Below, in pieces: positions 51,844 through 60,489 of a stretch of 64,000 nucleotides of DNA. Location: positions 21,363 to 85,362 of the forward strand of contig CAUQBH010000010.1 of assembly GCA_963516675.1 (NCBI GenBank), read 5' to 3'. The notes below the pieces were generated by a model. It had not been told where the DNA came from. It was given only the letters and a program-made list of their open reading frames with translations, and searched no databases. The position numbers were made by a program, and so were the translations under genes. Each line of letters starts with the position of its first letter. The first letter of the stretch is position 1. Origin of the DNA: JABCPE02 sp963516675. GTDB taxonomy: Bacteria > Bacteroidota > Bacteroidia > Flavobacteriales > Weeksellaceae.

Positions 51844-52815
51844 ATGTTTATTTTAAAATCAGAGATAAAAATAGGTGATTTTATATTCCATTCAGTAAGT
51901 GAAGTGGAGATCACCAAGAGTACGGAAGAACTCTCGGACACTGCGGTAATAACCATTCCGTCCAAATTCAAGATAAGACATAATGGAGAGGAAAAACAGG
52001 TAGAGAATGCTATTAAAGTCGGCGATAAAGTAGAAATAAAACTCGGCTACGAAGAAAAATATGAAGGGGTGGAATTTGTCGGCTATGTAACAGCGATAGG
52101 CTCTAAAATTCCCTTAGAAATCAAATGTGAAGACGCTATGTGGGTTCTTAGGAGAAAAAATATCACTCACGCCTACAATAACGGCACTACACTCAAAGAG
52201 GTGCTAAAAAAAGTGGTTGAGGGGACAGATGTAGAGCTTTCGGATAAAATCCCCAGCATGAAAATAGATAAGCTCGTCATCAGAATGGCTAACGGGGCGC
52301 AGGTGCTTCAAAAGCTGAAAGATGATTTTGCACTGAGTATTTATTTAGACAATGAAGGGAAATTATATGCAGGGCTGGAACAGATGAACAACATAGGAAA
52401 GCAGGTAATATACGACCTTAACTATAATTTGGTTGAAAACAATTTAGAGTATAAATCCGCAGACCAAAAGAAATTAAAAATAAAATACACCTACATAGAT
52501 AACAAAAACAGGAAAAAAAGCATAGAAGTCGGCGATAAAGACGGGGAACTCAGGACTTTTCACACAAGTGTCGTATCAGATGAAAAGAAACTTGAAGAAA
52601 TGGCACAAGCAGAGCTTAAAAAGCTCAAATATGACGGTTTTGAAGGCTCTGTAAAATCATTTCTAATTCCTTATGCAGAACATGGTATGGCAGCAGTCAT
52701 TCAAGACAGTGAACATCCAGCAAGAGAAGGCAAGTACTTTATAAAAAAAGTAGTAACCACTTACGGAAGTTCTGGAGCAAGAAGAGATGTAACAATTAGC
52801 AATAAATTACAATGA
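51844..52815 (+). CDS. baseplate hub protein (Mu gp44/gpP-like)
   Basis: A 323-aa beta-rich protein (SEVEITKSTEELSDTAVITIP, VGDKVEIKLGYEEKYEGVEFVGYV, region 15-85) with the layout of phage late-control gpD/gpP hub proteins. It overlaps the spike gene by 4 bp. Confidence 0.8.
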   Translation: MFILKSEIKIGDFIFHSVSEVEITKSTEELSDTAVITIPSKFKIRHNGEEKQVENAIKVGDKVEIKLGYEEKYEGVEFVGYVTAIGSKIPLEIKCEDAMWVLRRKNITHAYNNGTTLKEVLKKVVEGTDVELSDKIPSMKIDKLVIRMANGAQVLQKLKDDFALSIYLDNEGKLYAGLEQMNNIGKQVIYDLNYNLVENNLEYKSADQKKLKIKYTYIDNKNRKKSIEVGDKDGELRTFHTSVVSDEKKLEEMAQAELKKLKYDGFEGSVKSFLIPYAEHGMAAVIQDSEHPAREGKYFIKKVVTTYGSSGARRDVTISNKLQ

Positions 52816-53306
52816 GCAAAGAACTACAAGACGGATTAAACCTAATGAGACGACGAGGAGTAGACACCTTTCCTGCTGTAGTGGTTTCTGTGGATAAAGC
52901 AAATGGAACTTGTGTGGTCAATGATGGAGCATTAGACTACACCGATGTCAGACTCTCAGCAAGCGTGGAGGATGAAGGTAAGAGATTTTATTTGTTTCCA
53001 AAAGTAGGCAGCTGGGTATTGGTTTCTCCAATCAATGAGGATATTCATCGTCTTTATATTGAATTTTTCAGCGAAATAGAAAGTATTGATTTAAAAATAG
53101 AAGAAACACAGCTGAAAGTAGACAAAAAAGGTTTTCTACTTAAAAAAGAAAACGAAACATTGGCAAAGCTGATGACAGACCTATTACAAGAAATCCAGAA
53201 GATGAAATTTTTAACAGTTTCAGGAGGACCTACAACACGACTTATCAACCAGCCGAAATTTAAGGAAATAGAAAACAGGTTTAAAGAGCTTTTAAAAGAA
53301 AATTAA
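52812..53306 (+). CDS. baseplate spike protein (gpV/gp45-like)
   Basis: A 164-aa protein with an OB-type N-terminal domain (FPAVVVSVDKANGTCVVND, about 20-38; KVGSWVLVSPINED) and a C-terminal helix. These are marks of the membrane-piercing spike of contractile tails. No His-rich apex is visible, so a separate tip may exist. Confidence 0.8.
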   Translation: MSKELQDGLNLMRRRGVDTFPAVVVSVDKANGTCVVNDGALDYTDVRLSASVEDEGKRFYLFPKVGSWVLVSPINEDIHRLYIEFFSEIESIDLKIEETQLKVDKKGFLLKKENETLAKLMTDLLQEIQKMKFLTVSGGPTTRLINQPKFKEIENRFKELLKEN

Positions 53307-53307
53307 A

Positions 53308-53502
53308 ATGGCATTAAATAAAGATAGATTAAAGGAAAAAATAAAAAAAGCATGGATGTCAGAAGCTGAAAATGAGGATGGAGAGGATTTTTTGGATAAA
53401 GTATGCGAAAGAATAGCTTCTGCCGTAATAGAGGAAATAAAACAGGTTAGCATTACAGCAACTTGCACTCACGGACCTGTAAATATTCAAAAAGTAGAAT
53501 AA
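53308..53502 (+). CDS. small phage protein
   Basis: A 64-aa protein, charged helical N-terminus and a short C-terminal part (VSITATCTHGPVNI) with Cys and His that might bind metal as a spike tip or PAAR-like cap fragment. Identity uncertain. It overlaps the next gene by one base. Confidence 0.6.
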   Translation: MALNKDRLKEKIKKAWMSEAENEDGEDFLDKVCERIASAVIEEIKQVSITATCTHGPVNIQKVE

Positions 53503-53795
53503 TGACAACCATCATATTACACAATCAAAGTCTTTTAGATTTGGCGGTTCAGCACACAGGAGCGGTGGAAAATACCTTTGCTCTTGCAGTAGCGAATGGG
53601 CTGAGTCTGACCGATGATTTGCCTGCAGGAGCAGAAATTAAACTCCCAGACAGCTTGAATAAAGACAACGATGTGCTGAATTATTATACCGCAAAAAGGC
53701 TTCAACCTGCCACAGCAGTAATAATGTTGTCAGAGGAGGAAAGATTAGAGGGTATCGGATATTGGATTATTCAAACAGATTTTAAAGTAAGTTAG
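53502..53795 (+). CDS. LysM-like tail protein (gpX-like)
   Basis: A 97-aa protein from ATG 53502. The first half (LLDLAVQHTGAVENTFALAVANGLSLTDDLPAG) is a LysM-like repeat as in the P2 gpX family of tail proteins. It overlaps the previous stop by one base. Confidence 0.65.
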   Translation: MTTIILHNQSLLDLAVQHTGAVENTFALAVANGLSLTDDLPAGAEIKLPDSLNKDNDVLNYYTAKRLQPATAVIMLSEEERLEGIGYWIIQTDFKVS

Positions 53796-53798
53796 AAA

Positions 53799-54860
53799 AT
53801 GGAAAATATACAACTTTATAATGCCGATAACTTGGAGGTAATGGCAACCCTCCCCGATGATAGTATAGATGTGATTTGCATCGACCCACCTTATCTGTAT
53901 CTTAAAAACCAAAAGCTGGAACGTTCTTTTGACGAGCAAAAGTTTTTTGCCGAATGCAAGCGGTTACTTACAAAGAAAGGCTTTATTGTGATGTTTGGGC
54001 GTGGTACTTCCTTTTACCGATGGAATACTATATTAGACGGCTTGGGCTTTGTGTTTAAAGAGGAGGTGATTTGGGATAAAAGTTATGTATCAAGTCCGCT
54101 AATGCCCATGTCTCGTGTGCACGAAACTATATCTATCCTTACAAAAAAAGAGGGCGGTATCAATAAGGTAAAAGTACCTTACTTAGAAATGAAAGGGCAC
54201 AATATAGATAGTATTGTAACCGATATAAAAAGACTCAAAACCACTTTTAAGAATACAAAATCTCTTAATGCTGTGATAGAGTTCTTGGAAAATAACAAAG
54301 TGCCCACAGATACTCCCATTAGAATTGATAGATATAATTGTGAGATGATTACTAAATATAATGTGAATGCAACACAAGATACACAAACAGGAGACCGTTG
54401 TGTGAATGTAATGCAATCTATTCAGTTTGGACTTAATGAGAAAAGTATTATTAAAACAAAACTTTACGATTTTAATTCAAAAGAAAGAAAGCATAATAAT
54501 GAAAATAATGTTGTAGCTAATAAAGGTCTTCAAAACGGAGATAGATGTGTCTATGTTATGAGTAATATAAACAATGGCTTAAATGAAAAAACAATCATCA
54601 AGCAAGTACGCGACCACTACAACACCATTCACCCCACTCAAAAACCCGTTCGTCTCTTAGAACGCCTTTTAGCATTGGTTATCCCAAAAAACAAACCCCG
54701 TAATGAGGTAGTGGTAGCCGACTTCTTTGCAGGAAGTATGAGCTGTATGGAAGCCGTTCACAATATGGGTATGCGTGGCATTGCTACCGAAATAGATGAA
54801 GAATACTTTGAAGCAGGCAAACAACGAATAGAGAGCTTACAACCCAAACTAATAGAATAA
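53799..54860 (+). CDS. phage DNA methyltransferase (adenine/N4-cytosine class)
   Basis: A 353-aa MTase. Motif IV DPPY is at IDVICIDPPYLYL (about 24-36); the C-terminal part has HPTQKPVRLLERL and motif I as VVVADFFAGSMSC, then GIATEIDEEYF (about 290-340), the order of beta-class enzymes. A central insertion of about 120 residues (100-260) contains two similar segments (TGDRCVNVMQSI..GLNEKSIIK and NGDRCVYVMSNI..GLNEKTIIK). It lies in the middle of the baseplate genes, an unusual place, and may protect phage DNA from restriction. Confidence 0.9.
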   Translation: MENIQLYNADNLEVMATLPDDSIDVICIDPPYLYLKNQKLERSFDEQKFFAECKRLLTKKGFIVMFGRGTSFYRWNTILDGLGFVFKEEVIWDKSYVSSPLMPMSRVHETISILTKKEGGINKVKVPYLEMKGHNIDSIVTDIKRLKTTFKNTKSLNAVIEFLENNKVPTDTPIRIDRYNCEMITKYNVNATQDTQTGDRCVNVMQSIQFGLNEKSIIKTKLYDFNSKERKHNNENNVVANKGLQNGDRCVYVMSNINNGLNEKTIIKQVRDHYNTIHPTQKPVRLLERLLALVIPKNKPRNEVVVADFFAGSMSCMEAVHNMGMRGIATEIDEEYFEAGKQRIESLQPKLIE

Positions 54861-55699
54861 TGGCGCGAACAATAGAACAAATTAACAGCGAAATCATCAA
54901 AGCGAAGGAATCAGAGCCTGCTCTTGCAGGGCTGACATCCACCAGCAAGGTCGCAATATGGAGGCTTTGGGCGTACATCACAGCATTTGTGATATACACT
55001 TTGGAGCAGATATTTGACCAGCACAAGGCAGAGGTTTTAGAGGCTTTAACACAGCTAAAGCCCCACACGGCACGATGGTACAGAAACAAGGCGTTAGCTT
55101 TTCAATACGGATTTGACTTAATCACGGACACGGATAAATTCAATAATCAAGGATTTACCGAAGACCAGATATCGGCATCTAAGATTGTCAAATATTCAGC
55201 AGTAACCGAAGCGGATACCGAAAGCCGTCTCATTGTCAAGATTGCAACCGAACAGGGCGGAGAACTCCAGCCGATAAGTGTTGGACAAAAAGCATCTTTC
55301 GATGCTTACATGAACGAAATCAAGGATGCAGGGGTAAGAATTACGGTTATCAATTATCTGCCCGATGTTCTCAAATTACAAATGAAAATCTACCGAGACC
55401 CATTGGTTTTGGATGAAAATGGACAAAGCATCATAACGGGTAAAAAGCCAGTAGAAGATGCCATTAAAGAGTATTTGAAGAATTTACCATTTGATGGAGA
55501 ATTAGTCCTTGCACACTTGGTGGATGCTCTTCAGCAGGTAGAAGGCGTAAGAATTCCGCATATCATCCTTGCCGAAAGCAAATGGATAGATGCAGGAGTG
55601 AATGATTACGGAGGTTACGAAACAATTGAGGTTAAGAAAATCCCTGTTTCGGGGTATTTTAAGATAGAGAATTTCAATAATATAGAGTATGTGGTTTAA
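54860..55699 (+). CDS. baseplate J-like protein (gp47-like)
   Basis: A 279-aa protein. The first helices (TSKVAIWRLWAYITAFVIYTLEQIFDQHKAEV, region about 25-60) and the later ISVGQKASFDAYMNEIKDAG and YEVKKIPVSGYF-type strands fit the wedge proteins of Bacteroidota contractile phages. It starts on the last base of the MTase stop and overlaps the next gene by 11 bp. Confidence 0.75.
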   Translation: MARTIEQINSEIIKAKESEPALAGLTSTSKVAIWRLWAYITAFVIYTLEQIFDQHKAEVLEALTQLKPHTARWYRNKALAFQYGFDLITDTDKFNNQGFTEDQISASKIVKYSAVTEADTESRLIVKIATEQGGELQPISVGQKASFDAYMNEIKDAGVRITVINYLPDVLKLQMKIYRDPLVLDENGQSIITGKKPVEDAIKEYLKNLPFDGELVLAHLVDALQQVEGVRIPHIILAESKWIDAGVNDYGGYETIEVKKIPVSGYFKIENFNNIEYVV

Positions 55700-56150
55700 T
55701 TTAGATATTCCAAAGCTCACGAGCTTACTTACTCCGACCTTTCTCCGTAGGGAAAGGCTCTCGGCATGGCTTCGGGCACTTCATTATCCTTTGATAAAGA
55801 TAGCCGATGATTTCAATGTGAATAGAAACGCCAATCTCTATAACCTCGCCCACAACGGGCAGGTGTGTTACCTCCGCGCTGCGCTTAACGATAAGTTTGA
55901 TATTTCATTAAGGCGGATAAAAATAGCAGAAGGAAACCGCTACAAAAGAGAGTATATATACACAGATGGAGAGAAAAAGCCTAAGTATTTAGGTGTGATG
56001 TATCTTCGGGATGATGCAGACTATGGTGATACGGGAGTAGATTTTATCGTGCTGGTTCCTGCGGGACTGCAGTATAATGATTACGAAATGCGCTACATCA
56101 TTGACTTTTACAAATTAGCCTCAAAAAGATACAAAGTAGAAACCTATTAA
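55689..56150 (+). CDS. baseplate protein (gp48-like)
   Basis: A 153-aa protein (LRRERLSAWLRALHYPL, YNLAHNGQVCYLRAALND, DDADYGDTGVDFIVLVP). Position between the J-like protein and the fibre corresponds to gp48 of Mu; sequence similarity to characterised proteins is not obvious. Confidence 0.7.
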   Translation: MWFNLDIPKLTSLLTPTFLRRERLSAWLRALHYPLIKIADDFNVNRNANLYNLAHNGQVCYLRAALNDKFDISLRRIKIAEGNRYKREYIYTDGEKKPKYLGVMYLRDDADYGDTGVDFIVLVPAGLQYNDYEMRYIIDFYKLASKRYKVETY

Positions 56151-56202
56151 ATGAAAACAGACATTATAGCCCTTGATTATGTGGGCTTCTAAAAGAGTTA
56201 TT

Positions 56203-57036
56203 ATGAATAAATTAAATTTCAATCAGACGGGAGGATTCCCAATGTCTACTAACATATTGGATGCAGTGCAGACGGCTTACTCACTGTTTAACCACTTGGG
56301 AAACCTCGCGGGAGAACTGGTCATCATTTCGGGCTGTGTCATTACTGGAAATACAGTGAGCGATGGTGCGGTATACATTAACGGCGAACTTTTAGAGTTC
56401 AAAGGCGGAAGTATCTCAACAAATGTGGTTATTAAGGAAGAAACAGAAAGCAGAGTCTTTGAAGACGGGGCGACAAAGCCAGTCATTTACAAAAGATACG
56501 CAGGATTCGGAAGTTCTACACCTGATAAAACCTTCCCATTTAAAGGTTTTAAGCGTGTAGATAATCTGATACAACAAGGGGTAAAGAATGCTGATTTTGA
56601 GAAAAGAATTAAAGCGCTGGAAAACAAGAAAAGCCCTGTGCCGATTGGGCTTATAGCGATTTGGGGGAAACCAGCCAGCGAACCTATACCAGAGGGCTGG
56701 AAAGAGTGCACCGACCTTAGGGGAAGAATGCCCCTGGGCTGGAATCCAGATGATACTGATTTTAGCGAATTGCTTAAAAATGATGGAGAAAAAACACACC
56801 AGCTTAAGGTTCAAGAACTCCCTGTGATAGAAGGTGGTTTTGAAACAGTCACACACATGACAAGACTTGGTACAGGAGTAGTAAGAGGAGTAAGCGGAGG
56901 ACAGGCACAAATTGCGGGAGGAGCGTCACAATGGCTTCATGAACAAATGGAGTTAAAATTTGGAGGAAATCAGCCTCACAACAATATGCCTCCTTACCGT
57001 ATTGTCAAGTTTATTGAATTTATAGGATTTGATTAA
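56203..57036 (+). CDS. tail fibre protein with collar domain
   Basis: A 277-aa protein from ATG 56203. A trimeric-fibre-like N-terminal half is followed by a phage tail collar domain (PIGLIAIWGKPASEPIPEGWKECTDLRGRMPLG, region about 153-187) and the ending GNQPHNNMPPYRIVKFIEF. These collars make the receptor-binding fibres of Bacteroidota phages and phage-like particles. Confidence 0.85.
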   Translation: MNKLNFNQTGGFPMSTNILDAVQTAYSLFNHLGNLAGELVIISGCVITGNTVSDGAVYINGELLEFKGGSISTNVVIKEETESRVFEDGATKPVIYKRYAGFGSSTPDKTFPFKGFKRVDNLIQQGVKNADFEKRIKALENKKSPVPIGLIAIWGKPASEPIPEGWKECTDLRGRMPLGWNPDDTDFSELLKNDGEKTHQLKVQELPVIEGGFETVTHMTRLGTGVVRGVSGGQAQIAGGASQWLHEQMELKFGGNQPHNNMPPYRIVKFIEFIGFD

Positions 57037-57047
57037 AATTTAAGATT

Positions 57048-59060
57048 ATGGCACAAACAGCGATAAATACAATAAAACAGTGGTTTAAAACAGGCTCAAA
57101 GCCTACACAGGAGCAGTTTTGGAGCTGGATGGATTCATACCTGCATAAGGATGAAATGATATCACAGAACAAAATCCAAGACCTTAGCACCACACTATCA
57201 AGTAAGGCAGATGCTGACCAATTAGCTAATAAAGCTAATGCAGATGCTTCGGGATTGACACAGGAAAATATTACTGCTTGGAACACTAAATTAAAAACAC
57301 TCTCCGATGCGCCGAGTGATAATAAACAATACGCTCGGAAAAATGGAGCATGGGAGGTAATAACTATAAGCGAAGGAGGTGGAAACACAGGACCTACCTA
57401 TGATAAGAATGGTGTGTTTTACCTTAATGGATTACTGAGATTAAACCCTATATACGCAACAGAACTTAGCAACACAAGTGGAACTAAAGCTCTTGTGATA
57501 AAACAAGACGGTTCAGTGCATACAGTGCCTATCTCAGCATTAGGCGGAAGCACAGGTATTACGCCCGTGCCTGCTCCTAGTCCCCAAAATAAGCTAGCGG
57601 GTAAAAAATTATCGTTTATCGGAGATTCTATTACATCATTCGGAGAGGGAACGCCTGAATATAGCGCAGCAACAGGCTACACCTATGATGATGTATGGTC
57701 AGGGCTGGTTATCAAGCTGACAGGCGGAGTGTTAGGCACATTGGATGGTGTAGCAGGGTCAACGGTACAAGGTTCAACCTATGATGCCTTTGCATTTAGG
57801 CGAAGTAAATCAGTAGCGCAAGACAGTGATTACATTTTTGTATTCATGGGAGCAAATGACCAGAGGCTTAACCGTAATTTAGGGACAATAAAGCCCAAAG
57901 GGACACTTGGAGATATTACAGATGCAAGTAATCCAAACCTTAATGAGTTTACAGGAGCGTATCAATTAGCATTGGAAAACATGCTAAATCATTATCAGAA
58001 GTCTCAGATAGTGCTGATGACTCCGCTTAAGGCTTTTAATAGAGATAATACAGGTGACTTAAACCCAAGTTCTGATGCTTTTGCAGAAAGAGTAATAGAG
58101 TTAGCGAAACTCTACGGCATAAGATATATAGACATGAGGGAGATTGGAATTACAGGCTACAATCACTCTATATACATGAATGATGGACTGCATCCTAACA
58201 AGAAAGGACACAGGCTGATTGCTGAATATGTGGTAGGAAGAATGGTGGAGTTTGGAGTTGTGGCAGGTTCGGGTGGTGGAGGCGCTACAATAGATGCCTA
58301 TACCAAATCTCAGACAGATGAAAAAATCAACAATATTATTGTTGGCGGGGCAAATTTGCTTAAAAACACTGCCCTTCCTATATTCTCTCCGAACACTCCA
58401 GGTGTAGGGGGAGGATATGGGACAGGCACCCCTATGACAATGAGCGATAATACTGGGTATTTCGTTCGCTATACACCAGATGAGGACAAAGTAGTGTCTA
58501 CTTATGGAATGTTTCTCGCAGGAAGTAATTTGGGAAAACACTCTATGAGTATGGATTTCCGCCACTCAAATAGTGAGAATGTGACCATATGGGGGCAGAG
58601 TGTGCCTCCTGATAAGTGGGTAAGGCTTAAGCGTGAGAGTTTTACGAATGAAAATGAATACAGTAATTTCAGCTGTGATATAGCGGGTGTAGCTATTGAT
58701 GTGAGAAACTACAAGATAGAATTAGGGAGTAAGGCCACAGACTGGACTCCTCACATATCCGAGTATAACCTCGGTGCTTCTCCTAATATGATAGACCAGG
58801 TATTTCCATGGACTAATGATTTAGGAATTATTGCTGAAACTAATGGGGATAATGATAGAGCAATGTATAACATTCCATACATTGACTTTATAGTCAATAT
58901 CTTAGAATTTTATTTTGTTTTTACAGATGGTTCTACAAAGAGAGTTGATGGTCTTAAAGTAGCGAGATTATCGAGCGGTAAAAAAGGAATCGCTTTTAAA
59001 GCATCTATCTTAGAAGGGAAAACTCCTACAAAAATGTATTTAAAAGCACTATTAAAATAG
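57048..59060 (+). CDS. tail fibre with SGNH/GDSL hydrolase domain
   Basis: A 670-aa fibre. The first 120 residues are a fibre stem (HTFKTG-like start, SSKADADQLANKANADA). Residues about 185-400 form an SGNH hydrolase: FIGDSITS (Ser), GVAGSTV (Gly), VFMGANDQR (Asn), DGLHPNKKGH (Asp and His). The C-terminal 250 residues hold a jelly-roll-like carbohydrate-binding part (DFRHSNSENVTIWG, PDKWVRL) and a receptor-type end. It probably deacetylates capsule or surface polysaccharide during adsorption. Confidence 0.9.
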   Translation: MAQTAINTIKQWFKTGSKPTQEQFWSWMDSYLHKDEMISQNKIQDLSTTLSSKADADQLANKANADASGLTQENITAWNTKLKTLSDAPSDNKQYARKNGAWEVITISEGGGNTGPTYDKNGVFYLNGLLRLNPIYATELSNTSGTKALVIKQDGSVHTVPISALGGSTGITPVPAPSPQNKLAGKKLSFIGDSITSFGEGTPEYSAATGYTYDDVWSGLVIKLTGGVLGTLDGVAGSTVQGSTYDAFAFRRSKSVAQDSDYIFVFMGANDQRLNRNLGTIKPKGTLGDITDASNPNLNEFTGAYQLALENMLNHYQKSQIVLMTPLKAFNRDNTGDLNPSSDAFAERVIELAKLYGIRYIDMREIGITGYNHSIYMNDGLHPNKKGHRLIAEYVVGRMVEFGVVAGSGGGGATIDAYTKSQTDEKINNIIVGGANLLKNTALPIFSPNTPGVGGGYGTGTPMTMSDNTGYFVRYTPDEDKVVSTYGMFLAGSNLGKHSMSMDFRHSNSENVTIWGQSVPPDKWVRLKRESFTNENEYSNFSCDIAGVAIDVRNYKIELGSKATDWTPHISEYNLGASPNMIDQVFPWTNDLGIIAETNGDNDRAMYNIPYIDFIVNILEFYFVFTDGSTKRVDGLKVARLSSGKKGIAFKASILEGKTPTKMYLKALLK

Positions 59061-59077
59061 AATTAAAACGAAAAATT

Positions 59078-59551
59078 ATGATTATAGATTACTTAGAAGG
59101 AGATTATAAAACACTTATAACCACTTTATTTGTGGTGTGTTTTACTTGGATTGTGGTTATTGTAGCAATGCTCATTGACCTTTATTTCGGCGTAAAAAAA
59201 GCCAAAGAATTAGGAGAAGCAACCAGTTCAGAGGGGTTCAGAAGAACCATCAACAAAGCAACTTATTATTTTGCTTTGATGGGCTTTGCTTTTTTGTTTG
59301 ACATCTTTGATGTGGTAACGCCCTATTTCTTTCCTCATCCGCTCGGAAGTGTGCCGTTTGTGAGCATATTTGTAGCGCTTGGACTTGTATTTACCGAAGC
59401 AAAATCAGTAAGAGAAAAAGCCGAGGACAAAGCCAGAAGACGAACCGATGAAAGTTTCAGAAAGATGCTGGAGCTGATGCAGAACAGAGAAGATTTTATG
59501 AGAGAAATTGCAGACCATCTCAAAAAAGAAAGACAGAAACAAGAGAATTAA
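59078..59551 (+). CDS. phage holin
   Basis: A 157-aa protein with three hydrophobic helices (about 15-37, 66-83, 93-110) and a charged coiled-coil tail, matching the phage holin 4/toxin-secretion holin group (IDLYFGVKKAKELGEATSSEGFRR, region about 32-55). It would release the amidase at 46039 to the cell wall. It is the last gene of the late operon, 13 kb from the endolysin. Confidence 0.85.
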   Translation: MIIDYLEGDYKTLITTLFVVCFTWIVVIVAMLIDLYFGVKKAKELGEATSSEGFRRTINKATYYFALMGFAFLFDIFDVVTPYFFPHPLGSVPFVSIFVALGLVFTEAKSVREKAEDKARRRTDESFRKMLELMQNREDFMREIADHLKKERQKQEN

Positions 59552-59585
59552 ACAGCTTTTAAATGTGTCTTAAAATAATATTAAA

Positions 59586-59611
59586 AAAGCAGCCATTTAG
59601 ACTGCTTTTTT
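59586..59611 (+). terminator. terminator of rightward late operon
   Basis: AAGCAG...CTGCTT stem followed by seven T. A TATTTTTG sequence in its tail (59612-59619) could serve as -7 box for transcription out of the phage toward the interrupted gene and hsdM. Confidence 0.85.
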
Positions 59612-59630
59612 TATTTTTGTATTATCAAAT

Positions 59631-59680
59631 TTTTTGGACATTTCGTTTTGCTATTTTAGACATTTTGATTTGCCGATTAT
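59631..59680. repeat. prophage right end with transposase-binding-like sites
   Basis: Reverse complement of 59654-59680 is the second half of the 27-bp terminal inverted repeat, with CAAAATGTCTAAAA (59654-59667) identical to the left end. A second site, CGAAATGTCCAAAAA, lies at 59631-59645, only 22 bp from the first. The closer spacing than at the left end mirrors the asymmetry of Mu attL/attR. Confidence 0.85.
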
Positions 59681-59686
59681 ACTATT
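59681..59686. repeat. right copy of 6-bp target-site duplication
   Basis: ACTATT, identical to 25764-25769. The host reading frame resumes at G 59687 in register with the left fragment (TT|G codon). Confidence 0.85.
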
Positions 59687-60488
59687 GCTGGACACAGATA
59701 TACTCCAAGAAAAGCTTTCTATCTACTGTCCAAAATATAAATTTGAACTAAATCCATATGAGGATAGGGAACAAGGAATACAGTCTATCACTTTTTTTCT
59801 AGATGAAGAAACAAAGCAGCCGATTAAAATTTCAAGGGGGGAAGAACGAATCTTTATTTGGTGTTTCTTTTTAGCTCTTTTTGATACAGAAGAATGGGCA
59901 GATGCCCCAAACTCGCATTTCTTTATTGATGATCCTGTTTCGAGTCTAGATGAACATAATATTTTTTTAACAGCTGAATCAATTCTTAAAATAATAGATA
60001 ACACCTATCCCGAAAAGAAGATAATTCTAACTACGCATCATATAGGCTTGTTTTCTATCCTTGTAGATAGGCTGACCAAAGGAGAAAAAGGTGGAAGATA
60101 TAAAGAATTTACTGCTATTTTTTCATTAGAAAATAAATCTGAAAAAGAGCTATTATTAAATAACGTTAAAGAAGGAGTATTTTTATTTCATTTACACTTA
60201 CTCAAAACACTAGATGAAGCTGCTAAAACAGAGCTTTTTTCTTATCATTTTGTTCTTTTAAGACAATTGCTAGAAAATATTGCATCTTTTTTGGGAGTTG
60301 GATATATTAGTTTTGTATTAGGTCAAATAGGTCTTGATGAAAATGAAAATACTATTACACATAGGATTCACTCTTTATCCCATAAAGACACATATAAGAC
60401 ACAATCAAATAAAATGTCTGAATCAGAAGAAAGGTTATTTAGAGAAATTTTGGATAAGATTAAAACAAAGTATGAATTTAAATTTTAA
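59687..60488 (+). pseudogene. 3' part of interrupted PrrC-like ATPase/anticodon nuclease gene
   Basis: 267 codons that continue 25501-25769 exactly. They hold the ABC signature (ISRGEER), Walker B with D-loop (FFIDDPVSSLDEHN) and the H-loop (ILTTHHIG). A C-terminal domain has LLRQLLEN and, 36 residues after that Arg, the His in THRIHSLSH. In the joined 356-aa protein these are R282, E286 and H318, the same spacing as the PrrC catalytic triad R320-E324-H356. The frame could start at 59634 inside the phage, but that start is artificial. It ends one base before the hsdM ATG. Confidence 0.9.
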
Positions 60489-60489
60489 A

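Larger units (their letters stand above)
25770..59680. mobile_element. Mu-like transposable prophage (33.9 kb)
   Basis: A nearly complete transposable prophage. The ends align without gaps over 27 bp as an inverted repeat (ATA.....AAA.CAAAATGTCTAAAA, 22 of 27 identical) and are flanked by the target duplication ACTATT. Inside, in order, are the repressor, operator, early regulators, DDE transposase, MuB-like ATPase, accessory replication genes, leftward terminase/portal/head genes, and rightward protease, capsid, lysis, contractile tail, baseplate, fibre and holin genes. No morphogenesis class is obviously missing, so the phage may be inducible. Host: a gene inside a type I restriction locus. 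Confidence 0.95.

Noticed and set aside
59634..59686. Independent gene starting at ATG 59634 in the right phage end
   Set aside because: Those codons lie inside the terminal inverted repeat of the phage; the frame is only the interrupted host gene extended into phage DNA.
60334..60489. Upstream start for hsdM
   Set aside because: The extra 52 codons overlap the C-terminal coding sequence of the ATPase/nuclease in another frame and do not resemble HsdM; ATG 60490 fits the family.
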